DNA of 64,000 nucleotides from Muriicola soli (GCF_004139715.1 NZ_CP035544.1:1488001-1552000), one strand, 5' to 3'. Shown: positions 35,877-44,529, counted from the stretch's first letter. The notes: a model not told the origin generated them from the sequence alone. Made by a program: numbers and translations.

Positions 35877-36661
35877 TCGATAGTTACAATTAAATTATCA
35901 TAGGCCAGGTGAACATTATCGGGCAGGGTTTTCTCAATCTCATCGTGAAACCCCATGTGATGGCTGATATGAGTAAAGTACGCTTTATCAGGTTGTACTT
36001 TCTCTACAAAGTGGAGTGCCTCTTCCAAATTAAAATGAGAATGATGTGGTTCTATCCTCAAAGCATTAACGCACAACACTTTAACACCTTTTATTTTTTC
36101 AATTTCTTTATCATCAACCGATTTTACATCGGTAAGGTATGCCACCTCACCTACCCGATATCCAAAAACCTGTAAACGGTTGTGAAATCCTTCTACGGGA
36201 TGAGCTTTTAAGTTTCCGATTTGAAAGGGATGATCATTCTCAACGACATTGACTTTGACTGCAGGGGCGCCCGGGTAGCGATTATCGTCTGAAAAGATAT
36301 AATCAAATCTCCTGCTCAGGTTATCGATAACACGCTGATGTCCGAAAATCGGAATATCCCCCTGGCGAAAGAAAAACGGACGGATATCATCTATTCCTGC
36401 AGTGTGGTCTGCGTGCTCATGTGTAAATAGGATGCCGTCCAATTTGCTGATATCGTGCCGCAGCATCTGCTGTCTGAAATCTGGACCGCAATCTATCACA
36501 TAATTGAAATTATCCCAGGAAATCAGAACCGAAACCCTCAGTCTTTTGTCTTTGCTATTCTCACTCAGGCACACCGGATGGGTACTCCCAATAACGGGGA
36601 TTCCCTGAGAAGTACCAGTTCCCAAAAAAGTTAATTTCAACGGCTCATCTATTTTATTCAA
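35873..36661 (-). CDS. MBL-fold hydrolase, PhnP/RNase Z-like
   Basis: A 262-residue metallo-beta-lactamase-fold enzyme. The start TFLGTGTSQGIPVIG (11-25) and the zinc motif THEHADHTAGID (80-91, H81, H83, D85, H86) are intact. The later His (HSHFNLEEALHFVEK) and the C-terminal TH and DN elements are also present. The N-terminal GTGTSQGIP is typical of the PhnP/RNase Z branch acting on phosphodiesters. The exact substrate is unknown. It is co-transcribed with the coiled-coil gene. Confidence 0.9.
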   Translation of the reverse strand: MNKIDEPLKLTFLGTGTSQGIPVIGSTHPVCLSENSKDKRLRVSVLISWDNFNYVIDCGPDFRQQMLRHDISKLDGILFTHEHADHTAGIDDIRPFFFRQGDIPIFGHQRVIDNLSRRFDYIFSDDNRYPGAPAVKVNVVENDHPFQIGNLKAHPVEGFHNRLQVFGYRVGEVAYLTDVKSVDDKEIEKIKGVKVLCVNALRIEPHHSHFNLEEALHFVEKVQPDKAYFTHISHHMGFHDEIEKTLPDNVHLAYDNLIVTID

Positions 36662-36700
36662 ATTTATGACTTATTTATTTAAAAGATGTCCCATTCTTAT

Positions 36701-36708
36701 TAACTTTG
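36701..36708 (+). promoter_or_regulatory. TANNTTTG -7 element for the 485-residue protein
   Basis: TAACTTTG, exact consensus, 18 bases before the ATG at 36727. Confidence 0.5.
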
Positions 36709-36726
36709 AGACGTAAACCCTGAGGA

Positions 36727-38184
36727 ATGACTTCCGTTTTAAAACAAGATCCCGCTTTCGAAAATATCCCTTCGATTAAGGCGAAAACACTTCGAATTAA
36801 TCTCAATCCGGTCATCTACGGAACTTTTGCGGAGATCGGTGCCGGACAAGAAACTGCAAGGCACTTTTTTAGATCAGGGGGTGCCTCCGGAACCATAGCC
36901 AAGGCTATGAGTGCTTATGACAAGAATTTTAGCGATGCCATCTACGGCATTGAGAAAGACGGGAGGTATGTTACCCAGAGCCGCTTAAAGAAAATGCTCA
37001 CCCACGAAATAAAATTGATGGAAGAGCGGATCACGAGGGATGATCATCCGGATAGATTGTTTTTCACTTATGCCAATACGGTGGCCACAATTGATTTCTC
37101 AAAAAGGTATAAAGGCCATGGCTGGGTGGGAATCATGTTTCAGCTCGATCCCAATCAGAAAGAATACGATGAGATCATCCTGCACCTTCGGTTTAAGCAA
37201 AACGAAGCGAGATTACAGCAGGAAACCCTTGGTATCGTTGGGGTTAACCTGATCTATGGAGCATTTTATAAATACAACAAGCCAAGGAAACTATTAAAAT
37301 ATCTTTACGACCATATAGATAAAGACGTTGTAGAAATAGATATGGTCAATTTTTCCGGCCCTAATTTCAAAAATGTAGACAACAGATTGATGAGTCTGCA
37401 GCTTATTAAAAATGACATGACCGATGCGGTGATGTTTGGGCCTGACGGAAATAACTTATTACCTGCGGCCGTTCTCTACAAGAAAAATATCCTGGCACTC
37501 AGGGGAAGTTTCCGGCCTGTGACCAAGGTTAACATGGATATGTTCCAGAAGTCCTACGATATTTTTATTCGCGAACAAACCGTGGAAGAAGAGAATACCG
37601 TGGTGATGTTTGAAATTACCCTGGCCAACCTGAAAGCTTCCGGTGAGATCGATGAACAGGATTTTATGGATAGAGCGGAACTGCTGTGTTCGTTGGGTCA
37701 TACCGTTTTGATCTCTAAATTTCAGGAATACTACAAGTTAGTAGAATACCTCGGGAATTATTCCAAGGCGAGAATCGGGCTTACCATGGGGGTCAACAAC
37801 CTCATAGAGATATTTGATGAAAAGTACTACAGGCACTTAAGTGGTGGAATACTCGAAGCCTTCGGAAAACTGTTCTTTAAAGATCTGAAAGTGTACCTCT
37901 ACCCCATGAAGAATCCTGAAACCGGGCAAATCATGACCAGCAACAACATCAAAGTTCATCCGAGGATGAAAGAACTCTACAAGTTCTTTAAATACAACGG
38001 CAAGGTCATGGATATTATCGATTACGATCCTGAGATCATGCATATTTTCTCCCGAGACGTTCTGAAAAAGATCATGAATGGAGAAGATGGCTGGGAGGAA
38101 ATGCTTCCTGAGGGTATAGCTGACATCATTAAAAAGAAAAAGCTTTTTACACGAAACGAGGTTGTTCTAAAAGAAAAGGTTTAA
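36727..38184 (+). CDS. Conserved 485-residue protein of unknown function
   Basis: I do not assign a family. The N-terminus reads RINLNPVIYGTFAEIGAGQE, followed by HFFRSGGASGTIAKAMSAYD, TYANTVATIDF and GWVGIMFQLDPN. The C-terminal half contains TLANLKASGEI, LTMGVNNLIEIFDEKYYRHL and FFKDLKVYLYPM. No signal peptide or membrane helix is apparent, so it is probably cytoplasmic. Database copies sometimes carry unrelated labels such as nicotinate-nucleotide adenylyltransferase or TonB receptor; the sequence supports neither. It has its own promoter and terminator. Confidence 0.8.
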   Translation: MTSVLKQDPAFENIPSIKAKTLRINLNPVIYGTFAEIGAGQETARHFFRSGGASGTIAKAMSAYDKNFSDAIYGIEKDGRYVTQSRLKKMLTHEIKLMEERITRDDHPDRLFFTYANTVATIDFSKRYKGHGWVGIMFQLDPNQKEYDEIILHLRFKQNEARLQQETLGIVGVNLIYGAFYKYNKPRKLLKYLYDHIDKDVVEIDMVNFSGPNFKNVDNRLMSLQLIKNDMTDAVMFGPDGNNLLPAAVLYKKNILALRGSFRPVTKVNMDMFQKSYDIFIREQTVEEENTVVMFEITLANLKASGEIDEQDFMDRAELLCSLGHTVLISKFQEYYKLVEYLGNYSKARIGLTMGVNNLIEIFDEKYYRHLSGGILEAFGKLFFKDLKVYLYPMKNPETGQIMTSNNIKVHPRMKELYKFFKYNGKVMDIIDYDPEIMHIFSRDVLKKIMNGEDGWEEMLPEGIADIIKKKKLFTRNEVVLKEKV

Positions 38185-38189
38185 AAAAA

Positions 38190-38215
38190 CCCTGACGGGT
38201 GTCAGGGCTTTTTAT
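38190..38215 (+). terminator. Rho-independent terminator after the 485-residue protein
   Basis: CCCTGAC / GTCAGGG stem with GGGT loop, then CTTTTTAT. It also lies just beyond the stop of the facing bcp gene, so it may serve both. Confidence 0.85.
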
Positions 38216-38223
38216 ACCAGATA

Positions 38224-38673
38224 TCAGAGGATCTGAGCTGCGTGATCCTTAGTTTTTACCTTATCTATTACTTTAGATACTATTCCTTTTTCATTGATAA
38301 TGAAAGTTTTACGGTGAATACCGTCGTACTCTTTCCCCATAAACTTTTTTGGACCCCACACGCCAAAGGCATTAATTACGGTATGGTCCTCGTCTGCCAA
38401 TAAGGGAAAAGGGAATTCATACTTATTTCTAAAATTTGCCTGTTTCTTTTCGGAATCCTCACTCACGCCTAACAGAGAATATCCTTCAGCCTGCAAAGCG
38501 GCATAATTATCCCTTAAATTGCAAGCTTCGGCCGTGCATCCTGGAGTGTTTGCTCTTGGATAGAAAAAAACAACCAGTTTTTTACCCTGGTAATCGGACA
38601 ACTTAATTTCGTTTCCGTCTTGGTCTTTTGAAGTAAATTGGGGTACTTTGTCCCCTTCTTTTAGTGTTTTCAT
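38224..38673 (-). CDS. bcp: Thioredoxin-dependent thiol peroxidase
   Basis: A 149-residue peroxiredoxin of the BCP/PrxQ group. It reduces peroxides in the cytoplasm. The active site is FFYPRANTPGCTAEACNL with peroxidatic C46 and resolving C51, separated by four residues as in this group. The canonical N-terminal start EGDKVPQFT is present. It has its own -7 element and is divergent from nth. Confidence 0.95.
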   Translation of the reverse strand: MKTLKEGDKVPQFTSKDQDGNEIKLSDYQGKKLVVFFYPRANTPGCTAEACNLRDNYAALQAEGYSLLGVSEDSEKKQANFRNKYEFPFPLLADEDHTVINAFGVWGPKKFMGKEYDGIHRKTFIINEKGIVSKVIDKVKTKDHAAQIL

Positions 38674-38692
38674 AGCCTATTTTTTACAATCG

Positions 38693-38700
38693 CAAAAGTA
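38693..38700 (-). promoter_or_regulatory. TANNTTTG -7 element for bcp
   Basis: TACTTTTG on the minus strand, 19 bases before the bcp ATG, lying directly beside the nth start. Confidence 0.5.
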
Positions 38701-38707
38701 ATGAACT

Positions 38708-39370
38708 ATGACCAAATCTGAAAAGGTAGAATTTGTCGTCAATAAACTCAACGAGTTATATCCTGAAATTCCTGTACCACTGGAACACAAGGATCCTTAT
38801 ACCCTGCTTATTGCCGTATTACTTTCTGCGCAAAGTACAGATGTCAGGGTAAATAAGATCACACCGCTGCTTTTTGAAAGGGCCGATAATCCTTTTGATA
38901 TGGTTAAACTCACCGTGGAAGAAATCAGAGAGATAATAAAACCCGTGGGTTTATCCCCCATGAAATCCAAAGGGATCCACGGCCTGTCTGAAATTCTCCT
39001 GGAAAAGTATTCAGGAAAAGTACCTACGGATATTAAATTACTGGAAGAATTACCGGGAGTTGGCCATAAAACAGCAAGTGTAGTAGTCTCACAAGCTTTT
39101 GGAATCCCCGCTTTTCCGGTAGACACTCATATTCACCGCCTAATGTACCGTTGGTGTTTCTCTACGGGAAAAAATGTAGTACAAACTGAGAAAGATGCAA
39201 AACGTTTATTTCCTAAAGAACTCTGGAATGACCTTCATTTACAGATCATCTGGTATGGCAGGGAATATTCTCCAGCACGTGGGTGGGATCTCGATAAAGA
39301 TGTGATCACCAAAACAATTGGCAGGAAAAAAGTGATTAATGAATATTTGAAGAAGAAAAAAGCCCGCTAA
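38708..39370 (+). CDS. nth: Endonuclease III, Fe-S-cluster-less form
   Basis: A 220-residue DNA glycosylase/AP lyase for oxidised pyrimidines. The helix-hairpin-helix LEELPGVGHKTASVV has the catalytic lysine K121, and the catalytic Asp is D139 (VDTHIHRL). The usual C-terminal Cys-rich [4Fe-4S] loop is absent. The end reads WYGREYSPARGWDLDKDVITK, and the only cysteine in the protein is C150. So no cluster can form, though catalytic residues are intact. The stop codon sits in the loop of a terminator used by the facing sigma-factor unit. Confidence 0.93.
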   Translation: MTKSEKVEFVVNKLNELYPEIPVPLEHKDPYTLLIAVLLSAQSTDVRVNKITPLLFERADNPFDMVKLTVEEIREIIKPVGLSPMKSKGIHGLSEILLEKYSGKVPTDIKLLEELPGVGHKTASVVVSQAFGIPAFPVDTHIHRLMYRWCFSTGKNVVQTEKDAKRLFPKELWNDLHLQIIWYGREYSPARGWDLDKDVITKTIGRKKVINEYLKKKKAR

Positions 39371-39378
39371 TGCGGGCA
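39355..39378 (-). terminator. Rho-independent terminator for sigma-factor unit 1, inside the nth 3' end
   Basis: On the minus strand GCCCGC / GCGGGC with a 4-base loop is followed by a U-run. The hairpin includes the last codons and the stop of nth, so a single sequence is both coding end and terminator. Confidence 0.8.
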
Positions 39379-39385
39379 GAGTATT

Positions 39386-39529
39386 TTAGTTCAGAATAGT
39401 ATCAAATCTGAATTTACGGTGTTTTGTAACCCTGAAGGCTTTGGAGTATGACATAAGAAATCGTATAGTTTCTGGTCCTACTTTATGGGCTTCATAGGCA
39501 TTTTCCTTCGTTGAGTAAATTTTTTCCAT
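39386..39529 (-). CDS. 47-residue microprotein paired with ECF sigma factor 1
   Basis: A 47-codon gene 67 bases after the sigma-factor stop. It encodes MEKIYSTKENAYEAHKVGPE, continuing TIRFLMSYSKAFRV and ending FRFDTILN. A second gene of exactly the same length stands in the same place after the other sigma gene. The two products share the start ME-x-IY, a central P-x-T/E-T-x-x-FL-x-x-YSK block and a terminal asparagine. This paralogy is strong evidence that it is translated. It is basic, without membrane segment. Role unknown; regulation of the partner sigma factor is a guess. Confidence 0.78.
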   Translation of the reverse strand: MEKIYSTKENAYEAHKVGPETIRFLMSYSKAFRVTKHRKFRFDTILN

Positions 39530-39596
39530 ATGATTGCTGTGACGTTATGTTAAGATAACGCAACCTATATGGAAATATTGTAACTATTGTTGTGAA

Positions 39597-40181
39597 CTAA
39601 GAATTAGTTAGTACAATATTGTTACGATCAATGATCTTTCTCAGGTTGATTAGTGCGTAGCGCATCCTACCTAAAGCGGTATTTATACTTACACCTGTAT
39701 TTTCAGAAATTTCCTTAAAACTCATATCCTTATAGATACGCATCAGGAGTACTTCTTTCTGATCGTCTGGTAATTCCTCTATGAGAAGACTGAGATCACT
39801 ATCGATCTGGTCTTTTATCAATTGTTTTTCTGCATTCAATTTATCATCTCCGATGACGGAAAATATATTGAAGTCGTCATTCCCTTCAAACTTGGGCATT
39901 CTTTTGTTCTTCCTGAAATGATCGATGATAAGGTTATGTGCTATTCGCATTACCCAGGGAAGGAATTTCCCTTCTTCGCTGTAATTCCCTTTCTTTAAAG
40001 TCTTGATCACTTTAATAAAGGTATCCTGGAAGATATCTTCAGTGACATCGCGGTCTAAAACCTTGGAATAGATAAAGCTGCTTATTCTTTGGTTGTGGCG
40101 GTTTATTAAAACCTCTAATGCCTTTTCATCCCCGCTGATGTAATCGGTAACTAGTAGTGAGTCGTCCCTTTTTGGTTCCAT
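39597..40181 (-). CDS. ECF-type sigma factor 1
   Basis: A 194-residue sigma-70-family factor. Region 2 spans NRHNQRISSFIYSKVLDRDV with following FQDTFIKVI and LPWVMRIAHNLIIDHFR. Region 4 is the HTH DMSFKEISENTGVSINTALG with RMRYALINLRKI. There is no extra C-terminal domain. It is close to the second copy (by eye about two thirds identical), and both end in an IVLTN motif. No anti-sigma gene is adjacent; a 47-residue gene takes that place. The regulon is unknown. Confidence 0.92.
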   Translation of the reverse strand: MEPKRDDSLLVTDYISGDEKALEVLINRHNQRISSFIYSKVLDRDVTEDIFQDTFIKVIKTLKKGNYSEEGKFLPWVMRIAHNLIIDHFRKNKRMPKFEGNDDFNIFSVIGDDKLNAEKQLIKDQIDSDLSLLIEELPDDQKEVLLMRIYKDMSFKEISENTGVSINTALGRMRYALINLRKIIDRNNIVLTNS

Positions 40182-40503
40182 AGTTAGATTTGCTTTTGGT
40201 TACTTGTTAGTTCATCAGCTGGGCTGCGGAACTAAGGTTATTAGATTTATTTGAGTTACTTGTTTTTTAATGACATTCTAAAAGTACCCAAACACCTATC
40301 CTCAGTAAAAACTATGTTGTAAAATGGCCAATTCTTGATGTGAACGAACAATTTCCCAGTTGGAACCCATTTTATCACCACAGAACACGGCTATTTGTAA
40401 CTGTATAAGTCCTGTTAAAAAAAAAAGACACCTTCAAACGAAGGTGTCTTTTTGGCTGCTGTTAGTACGTATCAGTGAATCCCTTTAGAAAAAGGCAAAG
40501 CTT
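40182..40503. other. Spacer between the two sigma-factor units
   Basis: About 320 bases holding the terminator of unit 2 at 40423-40453 and, presumably, the promoter of unit 1. I see no ORF of coding character and no clean -7 element before the sigma 1 start. Confidence 0.55.
40423..40453 (-). terminator. Bidirectional-looking terminator for sigma-factor unit 2
   Basis: AAAAGACACCTTC / GAAGGTGTCTTTT stem with a 4-base AAAC loop; A-run on one side and T-run on the other. It lies 51 bases after the second microprotein gene. Confidence 0.85.
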
Positions 40504-40647
40504 TTAATTCATGTTATTCTCTATAGTCATCCCTTTTACTTTCTGAATGTTCAGGGATTTTGAATAAGCTAGAAGAAAATCAACAGTTTCCTTAGGAGTT
40601 GAAATAAGTTTGCAATGCGTTGCAGGTCTTGTGTAAATCTGTTCCAT
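40504..40647 (-). CDS. 47-residue microprotein paired with ECF sigma factor 2
   Basis: A 47-codon gene 69 bases after its sigma-factor stop. It encodes MEQIYTRPATHCKLISTPKE, then TVDFLLAYSKSLNI and a terminal NNMN. The start ME-x-IY, the FL-x-x-YSK block and the identical length match the other microprotein. It differs in that it contains one cysteine (C12) and a less basic end. A terminator follows. Function unknown; conservation of place argues for a shared function with the sigma factor. Confidence 0.78.
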   Translation of the reverse strand: MEQIYTRPATHCKLISTPKETVDFLLAYSKSLNIQKVKGMTIENNMN

Positions 40648-40716
40648 AATATCTCTTGTTACCTCTAAATAACGTGAGATATAGGGGATCGATGGAATAT
40701 ATCGACCTAAAACGGA

Positions 40717-41298
40717 TTAATTCGTTAAAACAATCTGATTTTTCTCAATGATCTTCCTCAGGTTGATCAATGCATAGCGCATACGGCCTAGAGCGGTATT
40801 AATGCTGACCTCCGTATTTTCCGCAATTTCATTAAAACTCATGTCCTGGTAGATCCTCATGATAAGGACATCCCGCTGGTCTTTGGGTAGTTGTTCAATC
40901 AAAATTTCAAGATCCTGATCTATCTGATCGCTTATCAACTGTTTTTCAGCGTTCAACTTATCATCGGTTAGAACAGAAAAAATATTGAACTCCTTATTCC
41001 CTCTGTATTTTGGCATACGCTTATTACGGCGGAAATGGTCGATGATCAGGTTATGAGCTATTCGCATCACCCAGGGAAGAAATTTACCTTCTTCGTTATA
41101 GGCCCCTCTTTTTAAAGTGCTGATCACTTTAATAAAGGTGTCCTGGAAGATATCTTCGGTAATGGACATGTCCTGTACCTTGGAATAGATATAACTACTG
41201 AGGCGTTGATTGTGTTTGTTGATAAGTTCTTCAATGGCTCGCTCATCTCCGTCGATGTACTGGCGAACAAGGGTAGCGTCGTTAATCGTAGAATGCAT
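40717..41298 (-). CDS. ECF-type sigma factor 2
   Basis: A 193-residue sigma factor. Region 2 shows NKHNQRLSSYIYSKVQDMSI, then FQDTFIKVI and LPWVMRIAHNLIIDHFRRN. The region 4 HTH reads DMSFNEIAENTEVSINTALG with RMRYALINLRKI. I chose the ATG at 41298 (MHSTIND), because an earlier ATG adds 11 residues not shared with copy 1. The two factors keep the same length, strongest in regions 2 and 4. It is divergent from uvrA. Confidence 0.92.
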   Translation of the reverse strand: MHSTINDATLVRQYIDGDERAIEELINKHNQRLSSYIYSKVQDMSITEDIFQDTFIKVISTLKRGAYNEEGKFLPWVMRIAHNLIIDHFRRNKRMPKYRGNKEFNIFSVLTDDKLNAEKQLISDQIDQDLEILIEQLPKDQRDVLIMRIYQDMSFNEIAENTEVSINTALGRMRYALINLRKIIEKNQIVLTN

Positions 41299-41516
41299 AC
41301 AATTACTTTTTTGGTTCAATTCAGGGGCCACAAGGGTACTGTAGGATGTGGCGATTAAAATTCTAAGTCAAAAAAGTAATGTTGCTGTATAGGCAGAATT
41401 GTAATGGATTAACTATCCAAAGATAGAAAAATTCTAAGTCTTCCAACCTGTCGTTTAATTTTTAACATATTTAGAATTGCAGATTAGGCAGACTGGTTAT
41501 TGACTCTTACATATCG

Positions 41517-41524
41517 TATCTTTG
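41517..41524 (+). promoter_or_regulatory. TANNTTTG -7 element for uvrA
   Basis: TATCTTTG, exact consensus, 17 bases before the ATG at 41542. It favours that start over a longer reading beginning at 41500, which would overlap the promoter. Confidence 0.55.
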
Positions 41525-41541
41525 CAACTTTCCAAAGTAAT

Positions 41542-44325
41542 ATGGCAACCATCACAGAAGTAAATCCAAAGGACAATATTGTCATTAAAGGGGCTAAACT
41601 CCACAATTTAAAGGATATTGATGTAGTCATTCCCAGAAATCAACTTGTGGTCATCACGGGCTTATCGGGTTCAGGAAAATCGAGTCTGGCCTTTGACACG
41701 CTTTATGCGGAAGGACAGCGCCGTTATGTGGAAAGCCTTTCGTCTTATGCCCGGCAATTTCTAGGGAAATTAGATAAACCCAAAGTAGATTCTATCAAAG
41801 GAATCGCACCTGCCATTGCCATTGAGCAAAAAGTAAATTCCACAAATCCGAGATCAACGGTAGGAACCAGCACCGAGATCTACGACTATCTAAAGTTATT
41901 ATTTGCCAGGATTGGCAGGACCTATTCGCCCGTCTCAGGCAAGGAAGTAAAAAAACACACGGTCACTGATGTTGTTTCTTTTGTAAAAGGGTTTGAAGAA
42001 AATACAAAATTACTCCTGCTCGCGCCTATAACCATCCCTGAGAACCGGGATAAGAAAAAAACACTACAACTCCTTGCATTACAAGGATACGCCCGCGTCA
42101 AATACGGCGGGGAAGTACATCGTATTGATGAAGATTTGCACGAAACAGTTGGGGATCAGCTTTACCTGGTGGTAGACAGGATCATCAAAAAAGAAGACGA
42201 GGATTTTTTCAATCGGCTGGCCAATGCCGTGGATTCTGCCTTTTTTGAGGGAAAGGGAAATTGCATTATCGAAGATTTGTCCACCGGCAAGCAGACCTCA
42301 TTCAGCAATGCCTTTGAATTGGACGACATCACGTTTCTGGAACCGAATGTCCACTTATTCAGCTTTAACAACCCTTATGGAGCCTGTCCCAAATGTGAGG
42401 GATATGGCGATATTATTGGGATCGATGAAGACCTTGTGATCCCTAAAACCTCCCTTTCTGTCTATGAGAATGCTATTTTCCCCTGGCGGGGCGAAAGTAT
42501 GGGGTGGTACAGGGATCAACTTGTCAATTCGGCTTATAAATTCGATTTTCCCATCCATAAACCCTGGTTTGAACTTACTGAGGAGCAAAAGGAACTGGTA
42601 TGGGAAGGTAACAGTCACTTTATTGGGATCAATAAATTCTTTAAGCAGCTCGAGGACAAGAGCTACAAGATTCAAAATCGGGTAATGCTTTCCAGATACA
42701 GGGGAAAGACGCGTTGTCCGGAATGCAAGGGGAAGCGTCTGCGCAAGGAAACAAGTTACGTTCGAATTAACGGCCATTCTATTTCAGACCTGGTGGAACA
42801 GCCCATCACATTTTTAAAGGACTTTTTTGAAGATATGCCCCTGTCCGATCACGACAGGCAGATTGCGAAGCGCCTCCTTAAAGAAATTAATAGCCGACTA
42901 GGGTTTCTGCTTAAAGTAGGCTTGGGCTATCTCACCCTGAACAGAAAATCGAATACCTTATCAGGAGGTGAAAGTCAGAGAATTAATCTAGCCACCTCCC
43001 TGGGCAGCAGTCTCGTAGGGTCTATGTACATACTTGATGAACCCAGTATTGGCCTGCACCCAAGGGATACGGAAAATTTAATTGACGTACTCTGCTCTTT
43101 ACGTGATCTTGGAAATACAGTTATCGTAGTAGAACATGATGAGGACATTATGAAAGCTGCAGACCGTATTATTGATATTGGTCCTGAGGCAGGGACCTTT
43201 GGCGGGGAGGTAGTCGCCAGTGGTTCCTATGAAGAGATCCTTAAGGCCGACTCCCTTACAGCTTCCTACCTCAACGGAGAAAAGGAGATCTCAGTCCCGG
43301 GAACAAGAAGGAATAGTCCTAATTATGTAAAAGTCTCCGGGGCCAGAGAGCACAACTTAAAAAATATCGATGTGACATTTCCTTTGAATATGCTCACTGT
43401 GGTTACAGGTGTGTCGGGAAGCGGGAAGAGTACCCTTGTAAAGAAAATCCTCTACCCTGCCCTGCTGAAAGAATTGGGAGGTTATGGCAATAAGGCCGGG
43501 CAGCATTCTGGAATTGAAGGTAAGTACAAGGAAATCAAGCAAATTGAATTCGTTGATCAGAACCCTATAGGAAGATCTTCCCGATCGAATCCCGTGACTT
43601 ATATTAAGGCTTATGACGATATTCGAAGCCTTTTTGCAGCTCAGAAACTCAGTAAACTAAGGGGATATCAGGCCAAGCACTTCTCCTTTAACGTAGACGG
43701 CGGGCGCTGTGAAAAATGCAAGGGAGAAGGCGAAATCACTGTAGAAATGCAGTTTATGGCAGATGTGCACCTGGAATGCGATACTTGCAAAGGCAAACGC
43801 TTTAAAAAGGAAGTCCTCGAAGTTCAATTTGAAGGAGTCAATATTGACGATGTACTGAACATGACCATTGATAATGCTTTAGACTTCTTTAAAGAACATC
43901 AGCAAAAAAAGATCATTGCAAAACTTAAACCACTACAGGATGTAGGATTAGGTTATGTGACCCTGGGACAGTCTTCTTCTACCCTGTCAGGTGGGGAAGC
44001 ACAACGGATTAAACTAGCTACTTTCCTTGTTAAAGGGGCCTCAAAGGAGAAAGCGCTTTTTATTTTTGATGAACCCACTACGGGTTTGCATTTCCACGAC
44101 ATTCAAAAACTTCTCAATTCCTTTGATGCGCTTTTAAAGGCCGGCCATTCGGTTTTGGTTATCGAACACAACCTGGAAATGATCAAATCTGCAGATTATC
44201 TCATCGATCTCGGCCCTGAAGGTGGTGATGCAGGAGGCTACCTTGTGGCGGAAGGAACACCTGAAGAAGTTGTCGCTTCCGGAAAGGGTTATACAGCCGG
44301 ATATCTCAAATCTAAACTAGGTTAA
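41542..44325 (+). CDS. uvrA: Excinuclease ABC subunit A
   Basis: DNA damage recognition ATPase of nucleotide excision repair. The 927-residue form starts MATITEVNPKD. Two ABC modules are present. The first Walker A is GLSGSGKSSLAF (40-51), with signature LSGGESQRINLATSLGSSL and YILDEPSIGLH. The second has GVSGSGKSTLVKK with signature LSGGEAQRIKLA and FIFDEPTTGLHF. Zinc-binding pairs are CPKCEG and CPEC in the first half and CEKC with CDTC in the second. Length is normal. Single gene, divergent from sigma factor 2. Confidence 0.96.
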   Translation: MATITEVNPKDNIVIKGAKLHNLKDIDVVIPRNQLVVITGLSGSGKSSLAFDTLYAEGQRRYVESLSSYARQFLGKLDKPKVDSIKGIAPAIAIEQKVNSTNPRSTVGTSTEIYDYLKLLFARIGRTYSPVSGKEVKKHTVTDVVSFVKGFEENTKLLLLAPITIPENRDKKKTLQLLALQGYARVKYGGEVHRIDEDLHETVGDQLYLVVDRIIKKEDEDFFNRLANAVDSAFFEGKGNCIIEDLSTGKQTSFSNAFELDDITFLEPNVHLFSFNNPYGACPKCEGYGDIIGIDEDLVIPKTSLSVYENAIFPWRGESMGWYRDQLVNSAYKFDFPIHKPWFELTEEQKELVWEGNSHFIGINKFFKQLEDKSYKIQNRVMLSRYRGKTRCPECKGKRLRKETSYVRINGHSISDLVEQPITFLKDFFEDMPLSDHDRQIAKRLLKEINSRLGFLLKVGLGYLTLNRKSNTLSGGESQRINLATSLGSSLVGSMYILDEPSIGLHPRDTENLIDVLCSLRDLGNTVIVVEHDEDIMKAADRIIDIGPEAGTFGGEVVASGSYEEILKADSLTASYLNGEKEISVPGTRRNSPNYVKVSGAREHNLKNIDVTFPLNMLTVVTGVSGSGKSTLVKKILYPALLKELGGYGNKAGQHSGIEGKYKEIKQIEFVDQNPIGRSSRSNPVTYIKAYDDIRSLFAAQKLSKLRGYQAKHFSFNVDGGRCEKCKGEGEITVEMQFMADVHLECDTCKGKRFKKEVLEVQFEGVNIDDVLNMTIDNALDFFKEHQQKKIIAKLKPLQDVGLGYVTLGQSSSTLSGGEAQRIKLATFLVKGASKEKALFIFDEPTTGLHFHDIQKLLNSFDALLKAGHSVLVIEHNLEMIKSADYLIDLGPEGGDAGGYLVAEGTPEEVVASGKGYTAGYLKSKLG

Positions 44326-44529
44326 ACTTCCCGTACGCATTCCCTAAATATTCTATCTATTTAAGAGCTGAAGCAACTTTTTGAATCTTCTATTCTAGGG
44401 ATTCAATTTTCAATTGCGTTTTATTTTACTGATATTCAGTTATTTATATAATTATCTGATTTTTGGCACGCTGTTTGGTTATTACTAGCTGAATGTAAAT
44501 AGTTGCATTCAGAATTTAAATTATTTGTC

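Noticed and set aside
42355-42777. 140-residue minus-strand ORF inside uvrA
   Set aside because: Antisense to conserved UvrA residues; shadow.
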